Part shown: positions 1 through 6,285 of the stretch, piece by piece
How the letters are laid out: every line of letters starts with the position of its first letter
How positions within the stretch are numbered: position 1 is the first letter of the stretch
Origin: an uncultured Prevotellaceae bacterium
Lineage (GTDB): Bacteria; Bacteroidota; Bacteroidia; Bacteroidales; Bacteroidaceae
Direction: 5' to 3'
Assembly: GCA_900318995.1 (NCBI GenBank)
Contig: ONMR01000016.1
Span: 1-42,272 of the forward strand
Length of the DNA stretch: 42,272 nucleotides
Translations under genes and position numbers: made by a program
Notes under the pieces: model-generated
Told to the model about the DNA's origin: nothing
Seen by the model: the letters and a program-made list of their open reading frames with translations, nothing else
Database searches by the model: none

Positions 1-38
1 ATAAACATACAGAATATTTGAGAATTATTTGCCTTTTG

Positions 39-70
39 TTGATAATCAACAAGATTAATGACTATCTTTG
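39..70 (+). promoter_or_regulatory. Bacteroides-type promoter for the small ORF at 152
   Basis: A perfect -7 box TATCTTTG lies at 63-70. A TTG at 39-41 sits 21 bases upstream, matching the known Bacteroidales arrangement (TTTG, 19-21 bases, TAnnTTTG). Transcription would start near 77, leaving a leader of about 70 bases before the small ORF. Confidence 0.6.
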
Positions 71-151
71 CCGATGAACATAGGTTTTATAGGATAGGTT
101 TGCAATCCATATAAGACTATGTAATTACTAATACTTAAAAACAATATGATT

Positions 152-280
152 ATGAAAAAAGAAACAGAACAAAAATCTGAGACTCCTGAGAAGACTGAAA
201 AAAGGTGTAATCGTACTTGGGAGGCCGCGGGTAGGTATCAGGGCGCATTTACTGTTATCGACCCAAAGTTTGAACTTTGA
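152..280 (+). CDS. Small hydrophilic protein, 42 aa, function unknown
   Basis: This short ORF starts at ATG 152; an in-frame ATG at 146 would add two residues. It encodes about 42 residues: a Lys/Glu-rich N-terminal half, then a conserved-looking tail with RTWEAAGRYQG and ending VIDPKFEL. It has its own promoter at 39-70 and a strong terminator at 368-397, so the locus is a complete monocistronic unit. I recall similar short Bacteroides hypothetical proteins with a WEAA core, but cannot confirm this here. The frame stays open for another 22 codons after the TGA (to TAA at 347-349), so a longer ancestral protein broken by a stop is possible. No function is assigned. Confidence 0.5.
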   Translation: MKKETEQKSETPEKTEKRCNRTWEAAGRYQGAFTVIDPKFEL

Positions 281-367
281 CCCGTGCGTGACAGAAAATT
301 TCAATTCTATAGGAAACAAGGACTGGAACTGATTTATAATGTAAAATAAAGTGATATAAGTAAAAAA

Positions 368-397
368 GAGGGCGGATTTTGATGTCCGCCCTCTTTT
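368..397 (+). terminator. Strong intrinsic terminator
   Basis: GAGGGCGGA (368-376) pairs perfectly with TCCGCCCTC around a short loop and is followed by a T run ending near 397. An A run precedes the stem, so it could also work on the minus strand for the M56 gene that ends at 429. Confidence 0.85.
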
Positions 398-402
398 TCA
401 TG

Positions 403-428
403 CAACTGGGGTCAGGCCCCATTTGTAC
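403..428. repeat. Degenerate REP-like palindrome downstream of the M56 gene
   Basis: The core GGGGTCAGGCCCC (408-420) is flanked by GCAACT and ATTTGTAC, a diverged version of the TGATACAA...TTGTATCA arms seen in the other copies of the window. It starts just past the TAA stop of the minus-strand M56 gene. Confidence 0.6.
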
Positions 429-2942
429 TTATAACATCCAGTTTACCTTCTTGTCGGGATACTTTGCGATGATTTCCTTCACTTTCTTAAGGTTATCCTC
501 CGAATACTGAATAGCAAAAGTATTTCTTTTGCCTTTGAATATATCCTTTACACCCGATTTCAGATTCTTCACAGATTCTAGTTCTGAGATATCACTTACG
601 TGAAACGTATATACCACATACTGCTCAGACGAAGAAAGATTTATGGGTTCTATAGCTATACCATTGGGATCTGCGATTGTCGTTGAGGGTAAATCCAAGA
701 ACCTTACATTATTACGGTTCTGATATTGAACATTGAGTAACTGCTTCTTTCTGAGGACTGTTTTCACCCCATTCAAGGTTTCATCGGGTGTATCGGGCAA
801 AACCACAACAGTCACTTTCTGTATGTCTTCCTTGACTATGTCCTGAAAATCCAGAAAATCTTCTAGCTCGTCAAACTCGTCAAGCCCCAGGCTACGCGGT
901 CCAATAGCAACCAAACACTCATCATTACCATTCACATCATGATGCAATTTTAATTTCTGAGCACTTATACCTTGAGACCGGATTATTATTTCAAACTCAT
1001 TCCAATCATACGTACCGGTACTTGCTGCAGGCAAATTGGACAGGCCGCCAGGAACAGCCTCCGCAGATTCTTTGTAGCTTTCCATGACAAGGTTCAGCAG
1101 CATCCTGTTGCGGATTGTTTCTTTCAGGTCAATGATTGGTCCCATGGGAACATCAGGATGCATTGAAAGACGGACTTTTCGGATTTTCATCCCATCTGAT
1201 ATTGCCTGGTCTATATAATCATCAAGGCCCTCCAGACTGATTTGTATTGGAGTGGTCTCACTCCTGAAACGATCCTGGCCGTTCTCATTATCAAACAATA
1301 CCGTTGATACGTATAACCAGGCAGGGTCGCCCTTAACCCTGATACGCAAATCCTTATTGACTTTGTTGCTCTTTGCCTGTTCGGGATTGGCGGCAGCCGA
1401 CCTGACTTGAGTTTGAATAAGGTTACCTTCAGCATCGTATGATCTGGGGTAAGCCTCACTTATTTTATTCGCATACATGCCACGGGCAAACTGCTGCTGA
1501 CCGTCAGAGCATTGGTCATAATTCTTTCCGAATCTGCTCAAACACAGTTCATCGCGCAGTTCATTATATGCTTTATACAACTCATACCTTACATCATTAC
1601 ATACGGCAGATGATGCGCCACGGTCATACTGTAATGAGAATACATGCTTCACAGTGGTCTTAACAATTCCATAACCTTCGATTTCATAATCTTCTATAAC
1701 AGGGAGCCTGGAGTCATTATCCGGATTCTGAATGAACTGCCTGGCAAGGTCCTTGAGCTCATCAACTGTAACTATTCTTGCCATTATTCCGCTCTTTACA
1801 TATATCTCATTATTTCTGTTGATCTGTATAGTCATGAGGTTCCTTCGGCGTATGATCATTTCCCCATCTTTCCTATCCTCATCACTTATCACTTCATCAT
1901 CTCCGATGACCCTTAATATCTGGGGAAACGGCATGGCGACGAATTTACTTGCAGGTTCAGGTAACCTGACAGACATTTCAGCATCAGCGGAACTGAAACG
2001 TAATTTATCATCCAGATTTACGGCCTTCTCTGTACGCGCAAACAGGACAGATGTCATTCCCAGCAGGGGAATCAGGAGCAAGAGCCACATGAGGCGTCTC
2101 CTCCGGGTTTTGTTCTTGTTCATCATAATGATTCGCTTTTTAATGTTAAGGTTAAAGGAGCTGGCAAGCGCATAGGCCTCTGCGCCGACAGCTTTTATCA
2201 GTAAAAGTCTCTGATAGTCCTGCTCCTGAATGCCGTAACGGTTGATCACTTCGTCATCGGCCTCATATTCGTGGACTATCTTTATCTCCTGGAGTACCAG
2301 CCAGCACACGGGGTTTACTATGGTGCAGGCCAGCAATACAACAAGGTCTATTGAGTGTAAGAGTTTTACGTGCGAGTATTCGTGACGCAGGCTGGCGCGA
2401 CGGGCGAATCCGTTCTCGGAGTCCGATATCACTATGTAGTTCATCCAGCTGAACGGGCCGTACTGCTCGCTGTGCGTGACCAGCCAGACGGTCCGGCTCA
2501 GACGGCGGCGGGGCTTGCCATGCAGGAACCTGCGGGCACGGATTATTCCGCGGCTCCAGCCTATTATTAGGGTAAGCACATAGATTGAATATGTGCCGAT
2601 GAGGAATACCGCCCAGAGGCTGGTCTTGCGTTCGGGTCCAGGCAATGAGGTTGCCAGGTCGGGGGCATCGGCCCACATAGTCTGGGGCTCAGGGGCAAAC
2701 GTGAATGTCCCTGACAGCTCCCGGGCAAATTCCGTCTCCTCAATTGAGAGGCCGGCTGCCGGGGTGCTGTCAGTGATAGTCACGTGAACAAGGGGGAGAA
2801 GGGCCGAGAGCAATGTGGCTCCCAGCAGGTAAAACCGGTTGAATCGGTGCAGAGTGGTTCCGCTGAAGGCTGCCTTGTAGATGGCCAGCAGCACTAGCAG
2901 GGCAAACGCCCACTCTATTATATAAAGGACTATGCTACCCAT
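429..2942 (-). CDS. M56 family (BlaR1/MecR1-like) membrane metallopeptidase with long ExbD-like C-terminal region
   Basis: This 837-residue protein is a probable inner-membrane zinc peptidase that senses a signal and relieves repression by its BlaI partner. N-terminal membrane segments lie at about residues 4-22, 37-55 and 108-128. The HExxH zinc motif is HEYSH at 187-191, and a further HEYEAD motif at 224-229 probably gives the third ligand. Another membrane segment is at about 283-303. The remaining 530 residues are predicted periplasmic. At least two stretches resemble the ExbD periplasmic fold (a VPMG-type segment followed by a short helix and a strand), a combination I associate with Bacteroidetes M56 proteins. 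It is separated by one base from the upstream BlaI gene, so the two form an operon. No beta-lactamase is adjacent, so the signal is unknown. Confidence 0.85.
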   Translation of the reverse strand: MGSIVLYIIEWAFALLVLLAIYKAAFSGTTLHRFNRFYLLGATLLSALLPLVHVTITDSTPAAGLSIEETEFARELSGTFTFAPEPQTMWADAPDLATSLPGPERKTSLWAVFLIGTYSIYVLTLIIGWSRGIIRARRFLHGKPRRRLSRTVWLVTHSEQYGPFSWMNYIVISDSENGFARRASLRHEYSHVKLLHSIDLVVLLACTIVNPVCWLVLQEIKIVHEYEADDEVINRYGIQEQDYQRLLLIKAVGAEAYALASSFNLNIKKRIIMMNKNKTRRRRLMWLLLLIPLLGMTSVLFARTEKAVNLDDKLRFSSADAEMSVRLPEPASKFVAMPFPQILRVIGDDEVISDEDRKDGEMIIRRRNLMTIQINRNNEIYVKSGIMARIVTVDELKDLARQFIQNPDNDSRLPVIEDYEIEGYGIVKTTVKHVFSLQYDRGASSAVCNDVRYELYKAYNELRDELCLSRFGKNYDQCSDGQQQFARGMYANKISEAYPRSYDAEGNLIQTQVRSAAANPEQAKSNKVNKDLRIRVKGDPAWLYVSTVLFDNENGQDRFRSETTPIQISLEGLDDYIDQAISDGMKIRKVRLSMHPDVPMGPIIDLKETIRNRMLLNLVMESYKESAEAVPGGLSNLPAASTGTYDWNEFEIIIRSQGISAQKLKLHHDVNGNDECLVAIGPRSLGLDEFDELEDFLDFQDIVKEDIQKVTVVVLPDTPDETLNGVKTVLRKKQLLNVQYQNRNNVRFLDLPSTTIADPNGIAIEPINLSSSEQYVVYTFHVSDISELESVKNLKSGVKDIFKGKRNTFAIQYSEDNLKKVKEIIAKYPDKKVNWML

Positions 2943-2943
2943 A

Positions 2944-3306
2944 TTACTTCTTCTTTTCTACCATTTTGATCAATTCCTTGAGCTCATCAACGCTCACCTC
3001 CTGCTGCTCTACCAGACAGGAGATGAACTCCATGTAGGATCCGCCGAAAAACTTATTGACGCTCTCCTTATTGACCATCTCGGCGTATTTCTCGCGGCTC
3101 ACTGCCGGCTCATACAAAAAGAATCTGGCACCCAGTTCCTTATGTGTAATCATGCCGCTGCTCTCCAGACGGCGCACAAAAGTTGCCACCGTATTGAAGT
3201 GCGGCTGCGGCTCGGGCAGGCGCTCCAGAATATCCCTCATTGACATTGCTCCACCGTCCCAGAGCACGTTCATGATTGCAATTTCCCTATCTGTCAGTTT
3301 TTTCAT
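2944..3306 (-). CDS. BlaI/MecI/CopY family transcriptional repressor
   Basis: The 120-residue product starts MKKLTDREIAIMNVLW and matches the winged-helix BlaI/MecI family in length and layout: DNA-binding domain in the first 75 residues, then a C-terminal dimerisation helix region rich in Glu and Lys. I chose the ATG at 3304-3306. The open frame runs 54 codons further upstream, but that extension is translated REP sequence and lies beyond the promoter. The gene is the first of a two-gene operon with the M56 peptidase. By family knowledge it represses its own operon and is inactivated when the peptidase is triggered. A TACA-TTT-TGTA dyad upstream fits a BlaI-type operator. Confidence 0.88.
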   Translation of the reverse strand: MKKLTDREIAIMNVLWDGGAMSMRDILERLPEPQPHFNTVATFVRRLESSGMITHKELGARFFLYEPAVSREKYAEMVNKESVNKFFGGSYMEFISCLVEQQEVSVDELKELIKMVEKKK

Positions 3307-3343
3307 ATAGCTGGTTTTATAAAATTTCAAACTAATCTCTGCT

Positions 3344-3366
3344 GCAAATAAACTACATTTTGTAAT
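3344..3366 (-). promoter_or_regulatory. Promoter region and BlaI-type operator of the blaI-M56 operon
   Basis: The dyad TACATTTTGTA (3354-3364, within ACTACATTTTGTAAT) matches the TACA...TGTA half-sites of BlaI/MecI operators. Directly beside it on the minus strand is GTTTATTTGC (3344-3353), a plausible -7 element though not an exact TAnnTTTG. Autorepression by BlaI is the natural inference. Confidence 0.55.
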
Positions 3367-3401
3367 TACCTCCAAACATTTTGCAGTTTTTTTTTGAAAA
3401 A

Positions 3402-3497
3402 TGATACAATTGGGGACAATACAATTGGGGACAGACCCCTTTTGTATCATTTCGCCAAAATAGTACAAAAGGGGTCTGTCCCCAATTGTATCATTTT
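3402..3497. repeat. REPIN-like doublet between the blaI and pfkA promoters
   Basis: Two opposed REP-like palindromes (about 3419-3452 and 3462-3495) with GGGG...CCCC cores and TGATACAA/TTGTATCA arms are joined by a short spacer. The left copy carries an exact 15-base tandem duplication (3404-3418 and 3419-3433). The right edge stops three bases before the pfkA -7 box. Confidence 0.85.
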
Positions 3498-3499
3498 GC

Positions 3500-3507
3500 T
3501 AACTTTG
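3500..3507 (+). promoter_or_regulatory. -7 element of the pfkA promoter
   Basis: TAACTTTG is an exact Bacteroides -7 box, 18 bases before the chosen pfkA ATG. The place expected for the -33 element falls inside the REPIN-like repeat, and no clear TTG is seen at standard spacing. Confidence 0.6.
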
Positions 3508-3524
3508 CTGCAAAATTGGGAGAT

Positions 3525-4499
3525 ATGGCTAAGATCAAGAGTATAGGTGTGCTGACATCGGGCGGTGATGCCCCTGGTATGAATGCTGCAATCCGTGCGG
3601 TCACGCGTTCGGCAATATTTGCAGGCTGGAAGGTTTACGGTATCTATCGCGGCTGGGAGGGCCTGATTGACGGCGAGGTCAAGGAGTTCACCACCGAGAG
3701 CGTATCGGGCATAATCTTTGAGGGCGGCACAATCCTGCGCACAGCCCGCAGCAAGAGGTTCCTTACGGCCGAGGGCCGCGCCCAGGCGTACCAGACCATA
3801 AAGAAGCACAAAATTGACGCCCTTATAGTAATAGGTGGTAACGGATCGCTGTCCGGCGCACAGGAGTTGTCGGCCGAATACGACATCCCGGTAATAGGCC
3901 TGCCCGGCACCATCGATAATGACCTGTACGGGACCGATAACACCATCGGCTACGATACGGCGCTCAACACCATTGTGGAGTGCGTGGATAAGATTCACGA
4001 TACCGCAAACTCGCATAACCGCATATTCTTTATAGAGGTGATGGGGCGCGATGCCGGTTTCCTGGCCATGAACAGCGCCATCGCCGCCGGAGCCGAGGCC
4101 GCCATCATCCCCGAGAAGTTTACCGATATCGACCAGCTGGCCGCCTACATCGAGCGTGGTATCCGCAAGTCCAAACGCAGCTCGATCGTTATTGTATCGG
4201 AGGCCGATGGAGGCGCCATGCACTACGCTGAGCGTATGCACAACGAGTATCCGCAGTTTGATGTGCGCGTATCCATACTGGGTTACGTACAGCGCGGCGG
4301 ACGCCCCAGCGCACTGGACCGCATCCTGGCCAGCCGCATGGGTGTAGCTGCAATCGAGGCCCTCAAGGAGGGGCAGCGCAACATCATGATAGGCGTCATC
4401 AACGACAAGATGGTCAACATTCCTATCGCCCAGGCCGTCAAGAAGGACAAACCTATCGGCGAGGAACTTATCAACGTGCTCTCAGTACTTTCAATCTGA
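3525..4499 (+). CDS. pfkA: ATP-dependent 6-phosphofructokinase
   Basis: The product (324 residues) phosphorylates fructose 6-phosphate to fructose 1,6-bisphosphate in glycolysis, in the cytoplasm. Visible motifs are [13 protein letters not shown] at 13-25, GGNGS at 104-108, PGTIDND at 127-133 (catalytic Asp 131) and EVMGRDAGF at 171-179. The Gly in GGNGS, where PPi-dependent enzymes carry Asp, indicates ATP as donor. Length is normal for the bacterial family (about 320-330). I start at the ATG at 3525 ([15 protein letters not shown]); the 13 upstream codons are REP sequence and overlap the promoter. The LolA-like gene follows after only seven bases, so they are probably cotranscribed. Confidence 0.96.
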   Translation: MAKIKSIGVLTSGGDAPGMNAAIRAVTRSAIFAGWKVYGIYRGWEGLIDGEVKEFTTESVSGIIFEGGTILRTARSKRFLTAEGRAQAYQTIKKHKIDALIVIGGNGSLSGAQELSAEYDIPVIGLPGTIDNDLYGTDNTIGYDTALNTIVECVDKIHDTANSHNRIFFIEVMGRDAGFLAMNSAIAAGAEAAIIPEKFTDIDQLAAYIERGIRKSKRSSIVIVSEADGGAMHYAERMHNEYPQFDVRVSILGYVQRGGRPSALDRILASRMGVAAIEALKEGQRNIMIGVINDKMVNIPIAQAVKKDKPIGEELINVLSVLSI

Positions 4500-4506
4500 T
4501 TTTTTC

Positions 4507-5142
4507 ATGAGAAGATTCCTTTGTTTTGCCATTGCTTTTTTATCGGCCACCATAACCTTTGCCCAGACCGGAGCCGAGATCGTAAACAGAATGAACCAGC
4601 GGTTATCTGACCGTAAGGCCGATGGAATTGCCATGTCTGTTGATGTAAAGATACCAATAGTAGGCACTGTAACTACCAAGACCTATTCATTAGGTAAAAA
4701 GACCCGTCTGGAAATTGAGTCGTCAAAGGTAAACACCATTACCTTTATAGACGACACACTCCAATGGACGTATGTTCCCGGCAGCAGTGAGGTGTTATTG
4801 ACCAATATCCGTCCGGGCAATGCCAATGCATCGGACAATCCGGGAATGGACGCAGGGATGTTTGATGATATACCCGAGGGTTACGATATTACAATCAAGA
4901 GCCAGAATTCAGTCAAATGGGAACTTGTCTGTAAAAGAAAGAAATCAAACAAGGACGATGATTCCCCCAAGACCATCAGCCTGGAGGTAAGGAAAGAAAC
5001 CTACGAGCCTATCAGCATGAGCACCAAGATCATGGGCATAAACTGCACCATGCACCACTTTATCTTTGGCGTGACCGAGGACAAAGTCACGTTCAATCCC
5101 GACAATTACCCCGGCATAAAAATCACCGACCAGCGAAAATGA
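4507..5142 (+). CDS. LolA-like outer-membrane lipoprotein carrier family protein
   Basis: This 211-residue exported protein has a signal peptide of about 19 residues (cleavage after TFA). The mature part is mostly beta-strand with the LolA-like pattern: an N-terminal helix (EIVNRMNQRL), then strands that include a TYSLGKKTRLE stretch and a WTYVPG segment. Family members carry lipoproteins across the periplasm, but many Bacteroidetes paralogues have no proven role. It lies seven bases after pfkA. The final codons are CGA AAA TGA, and the TGA is also the first three bases of a REP-like repeat, so the natural C terminus may have been altered. Confidence 0.75.
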   Translation: MRRFLCFAIAFLSATITFAQTGAEIVNRMNQRLSDRKADGIAMSVDVKIPIVGTVTTKTYSLGKKTRLEIESSKVNTITFIDDTLQWTYVPGSSEVLLTNIRPGNANASDNPGMDAGMFDDIPEGYDITIKSQNSVKWELVCKRKKSNKDDDSPKTISLEVRKETYEPISMSTKIMGINCTMHHFIFGVTEDKVTFNPDNYPGIKITDQRK

Positions 5143-5220
5143 TACAATTGGGGACAGACCCCTTTTGTATCATTTTGGAAAAATAGTACAAAAGGGGTCT
5201 GTCCCCAATTGTATCATTTT
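5137..5220. repeat. REPIN-like doublet between convergent lolA-like and ndk genes
   Basis: Two opposed palindromic copies (5140-5174 and 5184-5217) with AAAATGATACAATTGGGG outer ends are separated by a short A-rich spacer. The left TGA is the stop codon of the LolA-like gene. The right end runs into the TAA stop of ndk. Each core (GGGG, loop, CCCC, TTTT) could act as a weak terminator for both genes. Confidence 0.88.
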
Positions 5221-5680
5221 AGAGTTCGTCCTGGGCGTAGAGGTAGTCCAGCAGGGGTGACGGGTAGTCGCAGTAGTCACTGGGACTGAAGAAACGCTCC
5301 AACTCCGTCTGAGCTGTCTCCAATGAGTCCGATGCGTGTATGATGTTCTCCTGATGACTGACGCAAAGGTCACCGCGCACAGTGCCGGGCAGTGCCTTTC
5401 GGCCATTGGTGGCGCCGGCCATCTCGCGTACCACGCTTACGGCGTCAATACCCTCCCAGCAGCACAGAACCACGGGTGCAGCCATCATGGACTTCTCTAT
5501 TATTGGATAAAATGGTTTCTCCACCATATGCGCATAATGACGGCGCAGGATATCGGCATCAAGCTGCTGCATCTTCATGGCCACAAGCTTGAGACCGCGT
5601 TTTTCAAACCGTGATATTACCTCACCGATGAGCCCGCGCTGCACAGTGCAGGGCTTAAGTATTACAAGTGTTCTTTCCAT
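5219..5680 (-). CDS. ndk: Nucleoside diphosphate kinase
   Basis: The 153-residue enzyme transfers the gamma phosphate between nucleoside di- and triphosphates through a phosphohistidine. The N-terminal TLVILKPCTVQRGLIG contains the nucleotide-binding Lys 9. ATNGRKALPGTVRGD (90-104) is the substrate loop, and the catalytic His is 115 in NIIHASDS. Length is that of the usual short form. A sequence CAAAATTA at 5685-5692 (minus-strand -7 box TAATTTTG) lies only four bases before the ATG, so either the transcript is leaderless or another promoter is used. Confidence 0.96.
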   Translation of the reverse strand: MERTLVILKPCTVQRGLIGEVISRFEKRGLKLVAMKMQQLDADILRRHYAHMVEKPFYPIIEKSMMAAPVVLCCWEGIDAVSVVREMAGATNGRKALPGTVRGDLCVSHQENIIHASDSLETAQTELERFFSPSDYCDYPSPLLDYLYAQDEL

Positions 5681-5684
5681 GCCG

Positions 5685-5692
5685 CAAAATTA
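5685..5692 (-). promoter_or_regulatory. Possible -7 element of ndk, very close to the start codon
   Basis: On the minus strand this reads TAATTTTG, an exact TAnnTTTG match, but it lies four bases from the ndk ATG. No TTG is visible at normal -33 spacing. If real, the mRNA would start at or next to the start codon. Confidence 0.35.
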
Positions 5693-5697
5693 GTAAA

Positions 5698-5731
5698 AGT
5701 GACGCAAAGGGGTCGTTTCGTTTTGCGTCAT
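5698..5731. repeat. Second-type REP-like palindrome (TGACGCAAA type)
   Basis: TGACGCAAA (5700-5708) is repeated inverted as TTTGCGTCA (5722-5730), with GGGGTC directly after the first arm. It lies between the divergent ndk and yccF genes. Confidence 0.7.
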
Positions 5732-5748
5732 TTATACCGCAAAATTGC

Positions 5749-5756
5749 TACATTTG
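5749..5756 (+). promoter_or_regulatory. -7 element of yccF promoter
   Basis: TACATTTG is an exact -7 match 25 bases before the yccF ATG. A TTTG at 5722-5725, which is part of the REP-like repeat, lies 23 bases upstream and may serve as a slightly distant -33 element. Confidence 0.55.
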
Positions 5757-5781
5757 TGATATTAATTAAAACCTTGCAATT

Positions 5782-6159
5782 ATGAAGACATTGGGCAATT
5801 TCCTTTGGGTTATTCTGGGCGGCTTTGCAACCGCTTTGGTCTATTATCTGATAGGATTCCTCTATTGTATAACCATAATAGGCATCCCGTTCGGAGTTCA
5901 GATAATCAAAATAGGAACATTCTGCCTGTGGCCGTTTGGTCGTGAGATGGCCGATAAGCCCGGCCAGCCAGGATGCCTAAGCACCGGATTCAACGTTCTG
6001 TGGATTCTGACCGGCTGGTGGGAGATTGCAGCCTTCCATTTTGTTCTGGCACTGCTGTTCACCATCACCATCATCGGCTTCCCGTTCGGCCAGATGCACT
6101 TCAAGATCGCCCTCGGATCAATCTTCCCGTTCGGCAAAGAGATCCGCAGCGTAAAGTGA
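5782..6159 (+). CDS. YccF domain-containing inner membrane protein
   Basis: This 125-residue hydrophobic protein has two related halves. Each half has a membrane segment followed by an ITIIGIPFG or ITIIGFPFG motif and a phenylalanine-glycine motif (WPFGRE, FPFGKE). That duplicated pattern and length are typical of the YccF family (DUF307), whose biochemical role is unknown. It appears to be monocistronic with its own promoter. The stop codon TGA is embedded in the GTGACGCAAA arm of the next palindrome. Confidence 0.85.
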   Translation: MKTLGNFLWVILGGFATALVYYLIGFLYCITIIGIPFGVQIIKIGTFCLWPFGREMADKPGQPGCLSTGFNVLWILTGWWEIAAFHFVLALLFTITIIGFPFGQMHFKIALGSIFPFGKEIRSVK

Positions 6160-6182
6160 CGCAAACGCCCCCTTTGCGTCAC
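6156..6182. repeat. Second-type REP-like perfect palindrome
   Basis: GTGACGCAAA (6156-6165) and TTTGCGTCAC (6173-6182) form a perfect 10-bp inverted repeat around a C-rich loop. The TGA at 6157-6159 is the stop codon of yccF. With no T run directly after the stem, it is not a standard terminator. Confidence 0.75.
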
Positions 6183-6285
6183 TGTCCAAAAATTAGACAC
6201 TTTTGGGCAAAAAAGCACGTTTTTGCATTTTTTTCTTGGAGCGTGGTGCGCGGTGATGCTATTTTTATGGAAAACATATAGTCCT

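Noticed and set aside
152-349. Selenocysteine reading of the TGA in the small ORF
   Set aside because: No selenoprotein-like context or SECIS-type hairpin is evident directly after the TGA, and no selenocysteine genes are in the window.
3447-4241. A 264-codon minus-strand open frame opposite pfkA
   Set aside because: It is fully antisense to the well-supported pfkA gene, starts in no promoter context, ends in REP sequence and shows no recognisable domain.
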